DNA of 64,000 nt from Sorex araneus. Its lineage: Eukaryota; Chordata; Mammalia; Eulipotyphla; Soricidae. A program made the translations under genes and the position numbers. Positions 1 to 10,386 of the stretch are shown here, piece after piece. The stretch is taken from the NCBI RefSeq assembly GCF_027595985.1, contig NC_073308.1, positions 9,819,928-9,883,927 on the forward strand, written 5' to 3'. Within the stretch, counting starts at the first letter, position 1. Each line of letters opens with the position of its first letter. The notes beneath the pieces were generated by a model. The model was not told the DNA's origin and did not search any database. It worked only from the letters and a program-made list of their open reading frames with translations.

Positions 1-189
1 GACCCAGGGCCGAGATCTCCAAGGCTACTCGGATCGGGACTGGGCCTCTTCCACCCAGATCCCCCATTTTCCAGTAGCTAGGCAGTCACATCCAGAACCT
101 GCCCCCAGCACCGTGTAATCCCATCAATGGCCAACATCCAGAGACTCTAAAACCAGGCTTCTGGCCACACAACATCTGATAGCCTAGTT

Positions 190-447
190 TTCCCTCTTGG
201 AGAACCTGGCAAGCTACCAAGAGTTTACTGCCCTCACGGGGGAGAGCCTGTCAAGCTCCCCGTGGCATATTCATATGCCAAATACAGTAACAGTGAAGGG
301 TCTCATTCCCCTGACCCTGAAGAGCCTCCAGTGTGGCATTGTTGGGAAGGACGAGTAAAGAGAGGCTGCTAAAATCTCAGGGCTAGGATGAATGGAGACG
401 TTACTGAGACCACTCAAGAAAATCGATGATCAACAGAATGACAGTGA
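190..447 (+). mobile_element. SINE type B (long body), split by a composite insertion
   Basis: This is the second shrew SINE body type. Its marks are GAGAACCTGGCAAGCTACC, the TATGCCAAATACAGTAACAG box and the long-form insert (CTCATTCCCCTGACCCTGAA through CTCAGGGCTAGGATGAATGG). It ends with GAGACGTTACTG and the tail words AATCGATGATCAACAG. The tail is interrupted at 447 by composite element copy 1, and its last bases resume at 1671. The sequence before 190 (1-189) shows nothing I can identify. Confidence 0.85.
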
Positions 448-1670
448 GGTGCAGCCACCCCGCCTTCTCCAGATGGAGTCCCGGTGACACTGAGCTTCTA
501 CTAACATGGCTCTGGTATGTGGGACTGGGACCATTTGTCCAAACCGAGTGGGGACACTGGAACTGGGAGGCTCCATCCCAGCCTCCAGCACGCCCTTGCC
601 CCCGGAAGTCACGCCCTCAACCCGCCCCTCGCACCATCTTGCCGCAACATCCAGCAGTGAAGAATCCAGGCCGTTGGACACTGTAGGCCGGAGAATGCTC
701 CAGACCCCTGACTGGACCAACAACACTGGGGTGCCAGATGGAGAAGGTGCAGCATCCCCGCCTTCTCCAATAGAGTCCCGGCAATACTGAGCTTCTACTA
801 ACACGGATCCGGTATGTGGGACTGGGACTATTTCTCCAGTCAATAGACCTTTCCTGATATACAAAAGGCCTCTCAGAAATGGCTCTCCCACCCCTGAATG
901 GCCATGATCCCAGAGGCATAGAAACCAATCTCGGAACACAGTGGCTGCTGGCAGATATACTCTGGACTGTGAACTAAGCTACGGCCCCCGTGCAGCCCCG
1001 GGAGAGAAAGGGTTTTTGTCCCTTGGTCTTTTCCCCTTTGCAGCAGCATGGCGACTGCCACCTTTCAGAGTCAATTGGACAGAGAGGTAGGAGCTTGCAG
1101 TGATGGGCCGCACGGGAATCTCGCGATATGGGGGGCAGGACCGGCGCTGCTCCCCACCCAAATGAGAACCCCAAGTGGCCCCCCACGAATAGCTCCTCTA
1201 CTCCTGAACAGCCATGATTCCAGAGGCACAGCAACCAATCTTGGAATGCAGCGACTGCTGGCAGAAATACCTCTGAGCTTAATTACTAAAATACCAGAAT
1301 CCCAAAGCTGAGCAGCCACTTTCACGACCGTGCAACATCATGTGCTCTTTGTTATCAACAATAGAAAACATATGATCTAATGATACCATTTCAACAGGTC
1401 TGATTGCTGGGGGGGAACTCCAAATAATAATAGTGGATTTCTGTTGAAAATAGAATGTAATCAAAGTAAAGAGAGAGTAAAGTGAAAATCATCTGCCACA
1501 CAGGTGGGGGTGGGTGGGTTAGGGGGTATGCTGGGGTTCTTGGTGGTGGAACATGTGCACTGGTGAAGGGATGGGTGTTTGAACATTGTATGACTGAGAC
1601 TTGATCCTGAAAGCCCTGTAACTGTTCTCACAGTGAATCAATTAGAGAGAGAGAGAGAGAGAGAGAGAAA
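448..1670 (+). mobile_element. Composite L1-tailed retrotransposon, copy 1
   Basis: A 1223-bp insertion flanked by a 17-bp target-site duplication with one mismatch (431-447 and 1671-1687). The 5' part has a module repeated about 298 bp apart: about 90 bp at 448 and again at 746, each with CCCCGCCTTCTCC and GGTATGTGGGACTGGGAC. Another module is repeated about 307 bp apart (from about 886 and 1193, with CCAGAGGCA). The middle carries ACTGTGAACTAAGC. The 3' 330 bp match the other copies (GGGGAACTCC, GAATGTAATCAAAGTAAAG, TGGTGGTGGAACATG, GGTGAAGGGATGGGTGTTTG) and end in a (GA)n-expanded tail. It has no meaningful ORF. Confidence 0.8.
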
Positions 1671-2116
1671 CAACAGAGTGACAGTGACAGGTCATTGTAC
1701 TTGTACCCTGCTTTTGGTACAAGTTCTTACACAACTATAAGAACTGAATATTTGTTACACTGCTTCATTATTCACTTTACACAGATAGAAATCATCAACT
1801 CTTAAAGCTATTCTTTTTCTCCAATAGATGCTCTCTTCCAAAATCTGATTGTTTTAAAACATTACCACTTTTCAATTTGCTTTTTGTTTTTACTGTTGAA
1901 TTCTGTCTGTAAGAAAGGCTAATATGGAACCAAACTCTTGTAAGTGATGTAAATAGATAGGTAGATGAAGTTTTTCAATATGCTCTACTACCTCAGTTTA
2001 CTTGAATACTATATTATAGATTGTTATTTAGCGACCTTAGGATACTTTTAATGCTAGAAGTGAAGTTGGTTTCTGCTTTCATGAAATATTTTTATTATAA
2101 TTGATTGATTACCTTT

Positions 2117-2327
2117 TTTATTTTTAAAATGTTATTATTATTATTATTATTATTATATTTTTGCTTTTTGGGTCACACCTGACGGTGCACAGGGGTTACT
2201 CCTGGCTCTGCACTCAGGAATTACTCCTGGTGGTGCTCAGGGGACCATATGGGATGCTGGGAATCAATCCCATGTTGGCTGTGTGCAAGGCAAACACCCT
2301 ACCCACTGTACTATTGCTCCAGGCCCA
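2117..2327 (-). mobile_element. SINE type A (tRNA-derived)
   Basis: Antisense copy with an ATT-rich tail at its left end. The body GGGTCACACCTGACGGTGCACAGG...CCATATGGGATGCTGGGAATC and the tRNA-like head at the right end identify it. It is flanked by a 14-bp duplication with one mismatch (2103-2116 and 2328-2341). Confidence 0.92.
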
Positions 2328-2441
2328 GATTGGTTACCTTTATAAGTAAAACCGCCAACTTGTTCTGTTACTATATTTACTGCATAGTACATCTATTCTT
2401 GCTACTTAAATTTAAATAATTTAGATTTCTGTGATTTTTAA

Positions 2442-2697
2442 GGGGCTGGAGTGATAGCGGAGCGGGTAGGGCATTTGCCTTGCACACAGCTGACCTGGGT
2501 TCAATTCCTCCGCCCCTCTCGGAGAGCCTGGTAATCTACTGAGAGTATCTCACTCGCACGGCAGACCTTGGCAAGCTACCCTGGTGTATTCGATATGCCA
2601 AAAACAGTAACAAGGAGTCTCACAATGGAGACAATACTAGTGCCCACTTGAGCTAATCAATGAGCAATGGGATGACAGTGATGCAGTGATACAGTGG
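2442..2697 (+). mobile_element. SINE type B, full length
   Basis: It starts with the tRNA-derived head GGGGCTGGAGTGATAGCGG (A-box-like TAGCGGAGCGG and B box GGTTCAATTCC), then switches to the type B body at CTCCGCCCCTCTCGGAGAGCC. It ends in GATGACAGTGATGCAGTGATACAG. It lacks the roughly 75-bp extra block of the long B form. Confidence 0.93.
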
Positions 2698-2803
2698 TTT
2701 GTAAAGTATTTGACCTTGAATTTATAGCATTGGTTAACATTTTGCCTTGATTATTAAGTATCTGAGAAATCTCCAACTAGACAAGGAAGAAATGTTTGTT
2801 TTA

Positions 2804-3198
2804 TTTTATTTTTTTATTTTTTAAAATTTTATTGAATCACCATGAGATAGTTACAAGCTTTCATGTTTGGGTTACAATCTCACAATGATCAAACACCCAT
2901 CCCTCCACCAGTGCACATTCCCCACCACCAATATCCCGGGTATACCCCTCGTTCCCACCCTCCCCCTGCCTCTAAGGCAGATAATATTCCCCATACTCTC
3001 TCTCTACTTTTGGGCATTGTAGCTTGCAACACAGACACTGAGAGTTCATCATGTTTGGTCCATTATCTACTTTCGGCATGCATCTCCCATTCCAACTGGT
3101 TCCTCCAGCCATCATTTTCTTAGTGATCCCTTCTCTATTCCATCTGCCTTCTCCCCTCTGCTCATGAAGCAGGCTTCCAGCTATGGGGCAATCCCCCT
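2804..3198 (-). mobile_element. L1 3' end, 5'-truncated insertion
   Basis: A 395-bp antisense L1 3' UTR. A T-rich start (its poly-A), then ATTGAATCACCATGAGATAG and TCCACCAGTGCACATTCCCCACCACC. It is bounded by an 18-bp duplication with one mismatch (2786-2803 and 3199-3216), the mark of target-primed integration. Confidence 0.88.
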
Positions 3199-3216
3199 GA
3201 AGAAATGTGTGTTTTA

Positions 3217-3530
3217 ATGGAATGTAAGGAACTGAAATTGATATGCCGCCTAAGAGAGTTCTTTAGTTCAATTTTCTTAACCCATTCACCGGTGGCAAAA
3301 AATTTTTTCCATTTGAAATTTACAGATCAGTCTCTTTGGCAGAATTTATAGTATAGGACAGTTTTTAGTAGGCTGTTGTACATTATTTTTCATTGTGGCT
3401 CAGAATGATTCAATTGTCTTTTTCTGTTTTGTTTTGATTTTTGTAAGTAATCATCAAATTACCCCTATTTGAAATTATAACTCCTAACCATATTTGAAGG
3501 GTTCAGACAGTAGGCAACAAATCATAGAGG
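3217..3530. other. Intronic unique sequence
   Basis: TNS3 intron. A/T-rich sequence without a feature I can name. Confidence 0.5.
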
Positions 3531-3535
3531 GAAAT

Positions 3536-3601
3536 ATATATATATATATATATATAATATATGTAATATATACGTATGTAATATATATATATATATATAT
3601 A
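3536..3601. repeat. (AT)n microsatellite, interrupted
   Basis: Two runs of AT dinucleotides separated by TATGTAATATATACGTATG, a few bases from the left edge of the next SINE. Confidence 0.95.
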
Positions 3602-3637
3602 ACACATATGTTATATTATATGCGTGACTGGGAACAT

Positions 3638-3907
3638 CTGTAAAGGTGATTAAAGGCCACCCCAAAAGCCTCCATCCCTCTAGGAGAGCCCAGCAAGCTA
3701 CCGAGAGTACCGTGCCCACACTGCAAGCTACCCGTGGCATACTCAATATGCCAAAAACAGTAACAGTGACAGTCCTCATTCCCCTGACCCTGAAAGAGCC
3801 CCCAATACGCCATCAGGCTACAATAGCACGTGACAGGGACTAATGGAGACGTTACTGATGCCTACTCGAGCAAATCTATGAACAACGAGATAACAGTGAT
3901 ACAGTGA
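3638..3907 (+). mobile_element. SINE type B, long body, alternative 5' head
   Basis: The body is typical B-long (AGGAGAGCCCAGCAAGCTACC, TATGCCAAAAACAGTAACAG, the CATTCCCCTGACCCTGAAAG block, GAGACGTTACTGATGCC). Instead of the tRNA head it begins with GTAAAGGTGATTAAAGGCC and ACCCCAAAAGCCTCCATCCC. The same head recurs at 61501. Confidence 0.85.
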
Positions 3908-4204
3908 CTGACTTCCATGTCTTAATCACAGTGACAAACTTGTCTCCAACAACACCAGTGTGCTACTCATTTCCTGTCCCAGTATACAGAAAATGTGCTC
4001 AATTATTCTACCATTTCCATTGAGGACAAGAGGCCTACTCCGTGAATCGTAGGCTTAAAGTTTTTATTCTTTATTAAGCACCAGAATACAAACCTCAAAC
4101 TACACAGTTTCAACTATTTTCAGCTTGATATAAGAAAACAAATAGACTGCTCATTTTTTGGTAACTTGTTTATACTCAACATCACACGAGTGTTTCAATA
4201 TAGA

Positions 4205-4342
4205 TTTGGGGGAGAGGTTGGGCCATACCTCGCAGTGCTCCATGCTCAGGAGTGAGCCCTCGTGGTAACTGGGAACCATGTACGTGATGGGATCAAACCA
4301 AGGTCAGCCCGAGGCCCTTCCCTTCTTCAATGTCTCTGGCCT
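4205..4342 (-). mobile_element. Old, diverged SINE type A
   Basis: A degraded antisense copy recognisable from GGGCCATACCTCGCAGTGCTC, CAGGAGTGAGCCC and the decayed B-box region GGGATCAAACCAAGG. Confidence 0.7.
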
Positions 4343-5297
4343 CATTCTCTGTTTAAGTGGTATGTTGTTCTTTGTCTCTTAATTGCCAAGTTCCGGACCC
4401 ATGGTATGAATAAGCTGTATTCTGTGTATCGACTCTTGGTGGTAGGTTGATCTCACCTTTTCTGCCCTTCTTTACCACTGACACAGAAGGGGAAAGATTC
4501 CTTATAATGACAGGAAAGGTGGAAGGTCTTCCATACTCTCAGTCCCCAACCCCTACATGACAGCCAATGGTAGACCTGAGCAGCAGGTCACAGTTCTCCT
4601 CAGAAGGCCATCGGGCTCACAGGAGTAGGGGAACCAATGACAGGTTCCCAAATCACTTTGGCTAGGGAGCCTATTGACCGACCCTCCCACTGCCTCATTC
4701 ATGTTCCTTAGTTCCTGAGAGGGTTTATCTAAGTCCTTGGATGAACTTCTCCAGAGTTTCTTGGAGAAAATCCCCTTGGACCTAGACCTTAGAGAATGAG
4801 GTTTATTGTTAAAGTATCTACCCTCGGCACAGCCAGGATTTTTTTTTTCAGGAAATAGAGAAGGTCATTTTGTCGTATTTGTGGTGTGTTCTAAATGGAT
4901 GGGGTGAGTGGTGAGTTTGGGAGGGGTTCCAGTGCTCAGACCCCAGATCTGTGGATTTTGCATACTAAGAAGGAGGTTTTGTGTAGATCAGATAGAAGTG
5001 GTAAGCCAGAAGAAGTTAGTTTAGCGCCCAGATTTCCCTCACGGGAAGTTCCACCAAACACCTGATTGAATAAGGGCTTCAGTGGCTGAAAAGCTGACTC
5101 AGTCTCATTGTGAAGGATCTAAGGCATTTTCCCAAGCATTTGACCTTGCTTGAAAACAATCTGAATAACAAGGAAAGTCTCCGCATGGGGGTATCTATCA
5201 GTAGATGGGGAAGCTGTCTGGCTCCTTAGCTTTAGTTCACTTAAAAAAAATAACCCGCAACAGTTTTTTTTTGGTTTGTTTGTTTTGTTTATGCTTG
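4343..5297. other. TNS3 intron, unique sequence
   Basis: No exon-like or repeat feature recognised. It includes a short A-rich and T-rich stretch near 5240-5290 next to the following SINE. Confidence 0.5.
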
Positions 5298-5460
5298 AGG
5301 GGCCAGAGTGGTGTTCCAGCAGTTAGGACCTTTGCTTTGCATGCAGCCACCCCAGGTTCAGTGACTCGCATCCATCCCATTTATTCCCTTGAGCCCACCA
5401 GGAGAGGGATGCCTGAGCACAGGAGTAAGCCCTGAAGACTACCAGGTCAGGCCTCCCTTT
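5298..5460 (+). mobile_element. Old SINE type A
   Basis: A sense copy with GGGGCCAGAGTGGTGTTCCAG, TTTGCTTTGCATGCAGCCACC, the B-box remnant AGGTTCAGTGACTC and CTGAGCACAGGAGTAAGCCC. Confidence 0.75.
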
Positions 5461-6592
5461 CTCTTTTTATCTTTTTCTTTTTATTCCTCGCATCATCTTT
5501 TGTAAGATATGGAAGATGGTGGCTAAAGTTTCTTCTTAGCTCCAGGCAGGCATCTGCCACTCAGCCTGGCTGTCACTCAGTGTTAAGATAAAGGTGACTA
5601 AATAGGCTTCAGGAAGTTCCAAGTCTGCCTTATTTCATTGTCCCTGGATTTCACATTCAGGATTGCCAGTGCAAGGGCAGATTTGAGCAGGATATGGCAG
5701 GAGAGAGGAGTGGACAAGCCGCCACCTTCCTCTGAACCCAGGAAACAACACAGGTGCAGAGCTCAGGATTTTCTCCCCAGGGACCAACCTCTGGGTCCTC
5801 CTACTCCCTGCCATCACCGGGGTCCAGACCATGCTCTGTTTCCTGGCACATGAGTGCAGAGGGGCTGCTTCCCTCCCTCATCCCAGCTACAGACTGCTCT
5901 TTTCTCCGTTTTCATCTTTTTCAGCCTCCTATGGCATCTGGCCATTTCCTGTTAGGGCAAGAGTTCTGTCCTTGAGAAATAGTGATGTGTCACGTTGCTG
6001 TGTGTATACTTGTCTCTGGGAGCCTACTCTGGGTAGTTTAAACCAAATCCACTCAGGTGAGTCCTGGGTCAGGAGATTTCCAACTGCCAAGGATCCAGGC
6101 AGACAGAGGGAAGAGTGGCTAACTTGTCACCTTCACAGCCATCTGCTCTCCTTTGTTTGCGCCTGCCACTCCCCTCTGGGCACTGTGCTGCCTGTCCTCT
6201 CTAGGCTCTGGGCACTGTGGACAGGCACACAGTGCATGGCGTCAGCTACAAGGTGGCTGCAGACCGCTGGGCCTGCTCCTGGTGGAGCTGGGCCGCAGTC
6301 CGAGCCTTTCTAGGCTCCACTCTTGAAGGGGATGGAGCTGGAGGACTGCATTCCTCTTGGCTGCCAGCTCCTGCTCCTTACTGCGTCTCCCGGGAGCATG
6401 CGTGTGAATATATTGGTGGTACCCAGTGGCTGCCCTAAGGCTCAGCTGCTGCCCATGTCAGTAGTGCTCTGCTCAGGGCTGCCTTCATGGCAGTCAATCC
6501 AGTTTCTCACTCTTCACTCTCCTTTTCTTCTTCATACTCTTATTATTAAAAATAAAATTATTTTTTTCTTTCTTAACTCTCTTACCACACAG
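5461..6592. other. TNS3 intron preceding the first exon in view
   Basis: No second exon found. The open frame at 5831-6313 has no protein-family features and no splice context, and is treated as chance. Confidence 0.5.
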
Positions 6593-6688
6593 GTGGAGAT
6601 TTGGCCAACGAACTTGTTCGGCACTTTTTGATAGAGAGCACCCCGAAGGGTGTGCGGTTGAAAGGGTGTTCCAATGAGCCGTATTTCG
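6593..6688 (+). CDS. TNS3: TNS3 coding exon: SH2 domain, C-terminal half
   Basis: First tensin-3 exon in the window, 96 nt, between an acceptor with a pyrimidine tract (ACACAG) and donor GTGAGT. It starts with the last two bases of a split codon and ends in phase 1. The translation carries the tensin SH2 stretch with [16 protein letters not shown] and NEPYF. In tensins the SH2 domain binds phosphotyrosine proteins at focal and fibrillar adhesions. The arginine that contacts phosphotyrosine lies in an earlier exon, which I do not find in bases 1-6592, so the window opens inside a TNS3 intron. Assignment to TNS3 rather than TNS1 rests on paralogue-specific words here and in later exons, compared with family sequences from memory. 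Confidence 0.93.
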
Positions 6689-7438
6689 GTGAGTCGAAAG
6701 TTTGCACAGATTCTCTCTGCATGCAAGTGTGGACTGTCTGTGCTCTCCCAGGAGAGAGCCGTCGCCCTTCCACTGCTTCACTCCTGGCATTTACTTACAT
6801 TTCCAAATCTGAAATTCCTCTAATCTGGATTATCAGTGACCTAAAATAAAATTAATTGGTTCTGAATTTGTTCTGGAAAATGGTTTAAAAACTAAACACA
6901 CCAAAAGTACCACTCTGGAAGTGGAAATTCCGTTTGGGTCCTGCCATCCTGAACCCCCTCTCCCCTCCCATTCCCCCTGAAATTGGAATCTTCCTGACCT
7001 TGCTTTCTTAGCTGGAAGTCTACATGAGCTGCCCAGGTGAGGCAGGTACTAATTTCAGGTGAGACAGGGCTGATACATCTCGTTCCCATAAACCATGGAA
7101 GCACTTTACAGAGACTATGTGGTAAAAGTTGGAACTGTCTTGCTCTCAACTTCCCTAGTTTCAGATTCTGCAGTCTTTATAAATTAAGACATGAGGGTTT
7201 TTGTTGTTGTGTTATGGTTTTTACTAAGGTTTTTTGCAGTCTCCCTCATATACTCAAGTTATTTTGTTGATCTTGTTGCTTCATTGAAAATTTGCTCAAA
7301 TTTCCACAACAATGAAGCATGTTAATTGCTCAAAATATGAGTGTCACACTCTATGGCCTTCCTTTGGCAGGTAGATTAGCTAAGCCTTACAGTATTCGGA
7401 GCCTTGTTAACACTTGTTTGTTGTTTCTCACTCTGCAG
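6689..7438. other. TNS3 intron (750 nt)
   Basis: Unique sequence, no interspersed repeat recognised, pyrimidine-rich at its 3' end. Confidence 0.6.
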
Positions 7439-7516
7439 GTAGCCTGACAGCTTTGGTCTGTCAGCATTCCATTACAGCCTTGGCCTTGCCCTGCAAACTG
7501 CTCATTCCAGACAGAG
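7439..7516 (+). CDS. TNS3: TNS3 coding exon: end of SH2 domain
   Basis: A 78-nt exon between acceptor CTGCAG and donor GTACGT, phase 1 to phase 1. The leading GT completes the glycine codon begun by the previous exon. It encodes SLTALVCQHS and then the residues that close the SH2 fold, LPCKLLIP. The SLxALVxQHS motif is typical of tensin SH2 domains. The intron before it is 750 nt and repeat-free as far as I can see. Confidence 0.93.
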
Positions 7517-7805
7517 GTACGTAGTCACCTCTGTAGCGCATCAGTCTCACTGGAATCGGGCATCCACACAGGCCAACTGAGAAATCCTTGATTCCAAGTT
7601 CTTTCTATTGTGTGCTCTAGGTAAAGCATAAAGAATACTGATCTGTTTCCCCAGGTCAAGGAAAGGAGACCTGTGGGAGCGTCGTATTGCTTACATTAGG
7701 GACTTTGCTGAGTGGTTTCCATGGAGTAGAATTTCTGTAGCTCAAAAATAAGGGCCCATAGAGCTAAAGTTGAGGTTAAAGCCTTACATGAAAATGTGGC
7801 CACAA

Positions 7806-7965
7806 CCATGGTTTGAATCCTGGCATCACATACGACCCCCACCACCTCCAGGGATGGCCCTCACCACCTCCAGGTATGCCCCTGAGTAAACGGCCAGGTG
7901 GGGCTCCTAACCACAGTGCTCGGAGCAACTGCTGATCATTGCTGAGTATGGCAAAAAGCCAACAG
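7806..7965 (+). mobile_element. Old, partial SINE type A with internal duplication
   Basis: A sense remnant starting in the B box (GGTTTGAATCCTGGCATCAC). The words CACCACCTCCAGG occur twice about 25 bases apart. The end GATCATTGCTGAGTATGGCAAAAAG corresponds to the type A 3' end. Confidence 0.65.
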
Positions 7966-8479
7966 AGCAGAATTCTAAACTAGGAACACTTCAGAATCAA
8001 TTCCATTTCATTGTTAGGGTTCTCCAGATATGCAGTGTTTGCATTGTGGAGTTTAGGTGTTGGATGAACGGTTCTCTTCGTGTTGGTGTGACAATACCTA
8101 TTGTTGAAACCAGGCTACAGTAGACAGTGATGTCTGAATATCCCAGCTTTTCTAGACAGCCTCAGTTTTACGTAATTACACTGTAGCACCAAAAGATGAT
8201 AATTAAATCATAGAGAAATGTGATTTGCAATTTGATTTTTAGTATAAATTAATATTGATCTGAAAGATACCCTGCTGTATGGTGTCATCCCTACTTTTCC
8301 CAGACTGGGGTGCTAGTGTCTCTGTTTGGGCTGTGTTGGCCTGAAGGAAAAGGCCCAGCTCTGCAGACCTGTTGGGCCACCTTCTGAACACCCCATCACT
8401 GGTCGCTGGTCTCTCGTGGCCCTGAAGATTCCTTCTCTGAGCCAGACTCATTTCCACGTCTTCTTGCTCCTTCCTGCAG

Positions 8480-8557
8480 ACCCTCTGGAGGAGATAGCGG
8501 AAAGCTCACCTCAGACTGCAGCCAACTCGGCTGCCGAGCTGCTGAAGCAGGGAGCAG
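8480..8557 (+). CDS. TNS3: TNS3 coding exon: SH2-PTB linker
   Basis: A 78-nt exon between acceptor TCCTGCAG and donor GTGAGT, phase 1 to phase 1. It encodes the acidic, alanine-rich linker between the SH2 and PTB domains, with DPLEEIAE near the start and AAELLKQGA at the end. The matching TNS1 segment has a clearly different sequence, so this exon is one of the better arguments for TNS3. It is followed by a 12.3 kb intron loaded with repeats. Confidence 0.92.
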
Positions 8558-9003
8558 GTGAGTCCTCAGCATCAACTTCATTTACGCAGGTCCCAGGGCA
8601 GAGGTTCGGCCTCTCATCTCCAGTGTCGGGGTTTCTTTTGCAGGCTGGGTATTTGAAGGAGGTTCCTTTTTATAGAAAGCTCAGCAGGGCTGTTCAGTGG
8701 GGCCCCAAGTGTCAGGCAGGGACAGAACCCAGACTCCACAGGCTAGAAATAGCCCGTTGGTTCAAACAAAACCAAATCCAGTTAAAGCAATGTCAACTCC
8801 TGTGTTGTCTGGGGGAAATGCTTTAAGACAGGCTGTGAGTGATTGTCTCTCCAGCTATAAAGGTGGGTGAGAGAGATGACTGATTCACAGATTACTCCAT
8901 TGGAACACAGTTTTGACCAGCAACTCAGCATGATGCGGATACCAGAGAACAGATCTCTATGGCATTTTGAAACAGTTTTAGTGGAGTGTATTTTTCAGAA
9001 TGC

Positions 9004-9231
9004 ATTGTCATCCCGTTGTTCATTGATTTGCTCAGGTGGGCACCAGTAATGTGAGACTTCTTGTTACTGGTTTTGGCATGTCAAATACACCATGGGTAGC
9101 TTGCCAGGCTCTGCCGTGCAGGTGGGATACCCTTGGTAGCTTTCTGGGCTCTCCAAGAGGGACGGAGGAATCAAACCTGGGTCAGCCGTGTGCAAGGCAA
9201 ACGCCCTACCTGCTGTGCTCTCACTCCAGTC
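9004..9231 (-). mobile_element. SINE type B, short body
   Basis: Antisense: TCATCCCGTTGTTCATTGATT, GCACCAGTAATG, GTTTTGGCATGTCAAATACACC, CTCCAAGAGGGACGGAGG. The tRNA head with a B-box complement and TGCTGTGCTCTCACTCCAG is at the right end. Confidence 0.92.
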
Positions 9232-10230
9232 CATTTTTTAGAATAGTGCAAGTTAACACCAGAATTGAGAGAAAGGTGTGCATAAGTTTCCAATGTACCT
9301 TCTGTCTCTATATATGTGCAATTTATTCCGTTATTTTATATCAAGATAATCTTGCATCAATTAGTACAGTTTCTGGCTCACACATTAAAAATATGTTTTA
9401 ATTTTGTAAAAAACTGCCAAACTGTCCTCCAAAATGACTGTACAATTTTTCATTCCTGCCAATAGTAATACTTCGTCTTACTCCAAATCCTCACCAGTGC
9501 TTTGTGTTGTCTGTTCTGGATTTTTGTCTTTCTAGTAGATCTGTAAAGTTGTCTCAGTGTTTATTTGCAGTTCCCTGTTAATCAGGTGGAAAATCTTTTC
9601 ATATGCTTATTTGTTGTTTCTGTGTCTTTGTAGGATATCTGTTAAAGTCTTTTGTCTGTTTTTAAATAAGATTGTTTTATTATTAACTTTTGCAAGTTCT
9701 TTGTACATTTTATATGAGTCCTTAGATTAATTTTTTTGTCTGCTTATACTTTAGGTCACAGGTTGACAAAAGTATTAATGACCTCACCACCACCAAAGTG
9801 TCCCAGACCCTTCACCAGAATGTGTTACTTCCTTTCAATTCATTGTTCCCCTCTAGCTGTGGCTTCCTATCTTGATATTTTCAATCCTGCAACACAGGAC
9901 AAGGGTTTTATATCATTTGATACTATCACTTCCATTGTCTGGTCTCACTATACACTACACGTGAGTGAGTTTATTCATCATTTTCCTCCCTCTGACTGAT
10001 TTCACGTACCATGCCGTCCAGTTTCCTCCAAGTTGAAGTGAACTGCCTGATGTCATCTTTTCTTGTGACTGCATGGTACTACATGGTGTAAATATACCAC
10101 AGCTTCTTTATCATTTCATTCTTCATTCTCATCCAAACATCTGTTGTTGGACATTTGGAGTGCTTCCATATCCTGGTTATTGAACTTAACATTGCAGTAA
10201 ACATAGATGTGAACATATTCTTTGAATGAA

Positions 10231-10232
<2 letters not shown>

Positions 10233-10289
<57 letters not shown>
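10233..10289. repeat. (TG)n microsatellite
   Basis: A nearly pure TG run of about 57 bp that expanded inside the old L1. Confidence 0.98.
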
Positions 10290-10291
<2 letters not shown>

Positions 10292-10353
10292 GAAGATGCC
10301 AAGAAATGAAATCACTGGGTCATATGGAAAAGTCTCTGTACAGTTTTCCATAG

Positions 10354-10386
10354 ATCGCTTCTCGGCCTTTTGGCTAAGATCAAGTG
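10354..10386 (+). pseudogene. U2 snRNA 5'-end retro-fragment (33 nt)
   Basis: The sequence matches the first 33 nt of U2 snRNA (ATCGCTTCTCGGCCTTTTGG, then CTAAGATCAAGTG). It interrupts the old L1 and is flanked by perfect 13-bp repeats (CAGTTTTCCATAG at 10341-10353 and 10387-10399). The duplication and the start at the RNA 5' end point to reverse transcription of a truncated U2. It is far too short to be functional. Confidence 0.88.

Noticed and set aside
5831-6313. A 160-codon frame just upstream of the first TNS3 exon
   Set aside because: No tensin similarity, no splice boundaries in phase, and composition typical of intron.
1-6592. An upstream TNS3 SH2 exon with the phosphotyrosine-binding core
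   Set aside because: I looked for tensin words preceding LVRHFLIE and found none with splice sites, so the exon must lie beyond the window.
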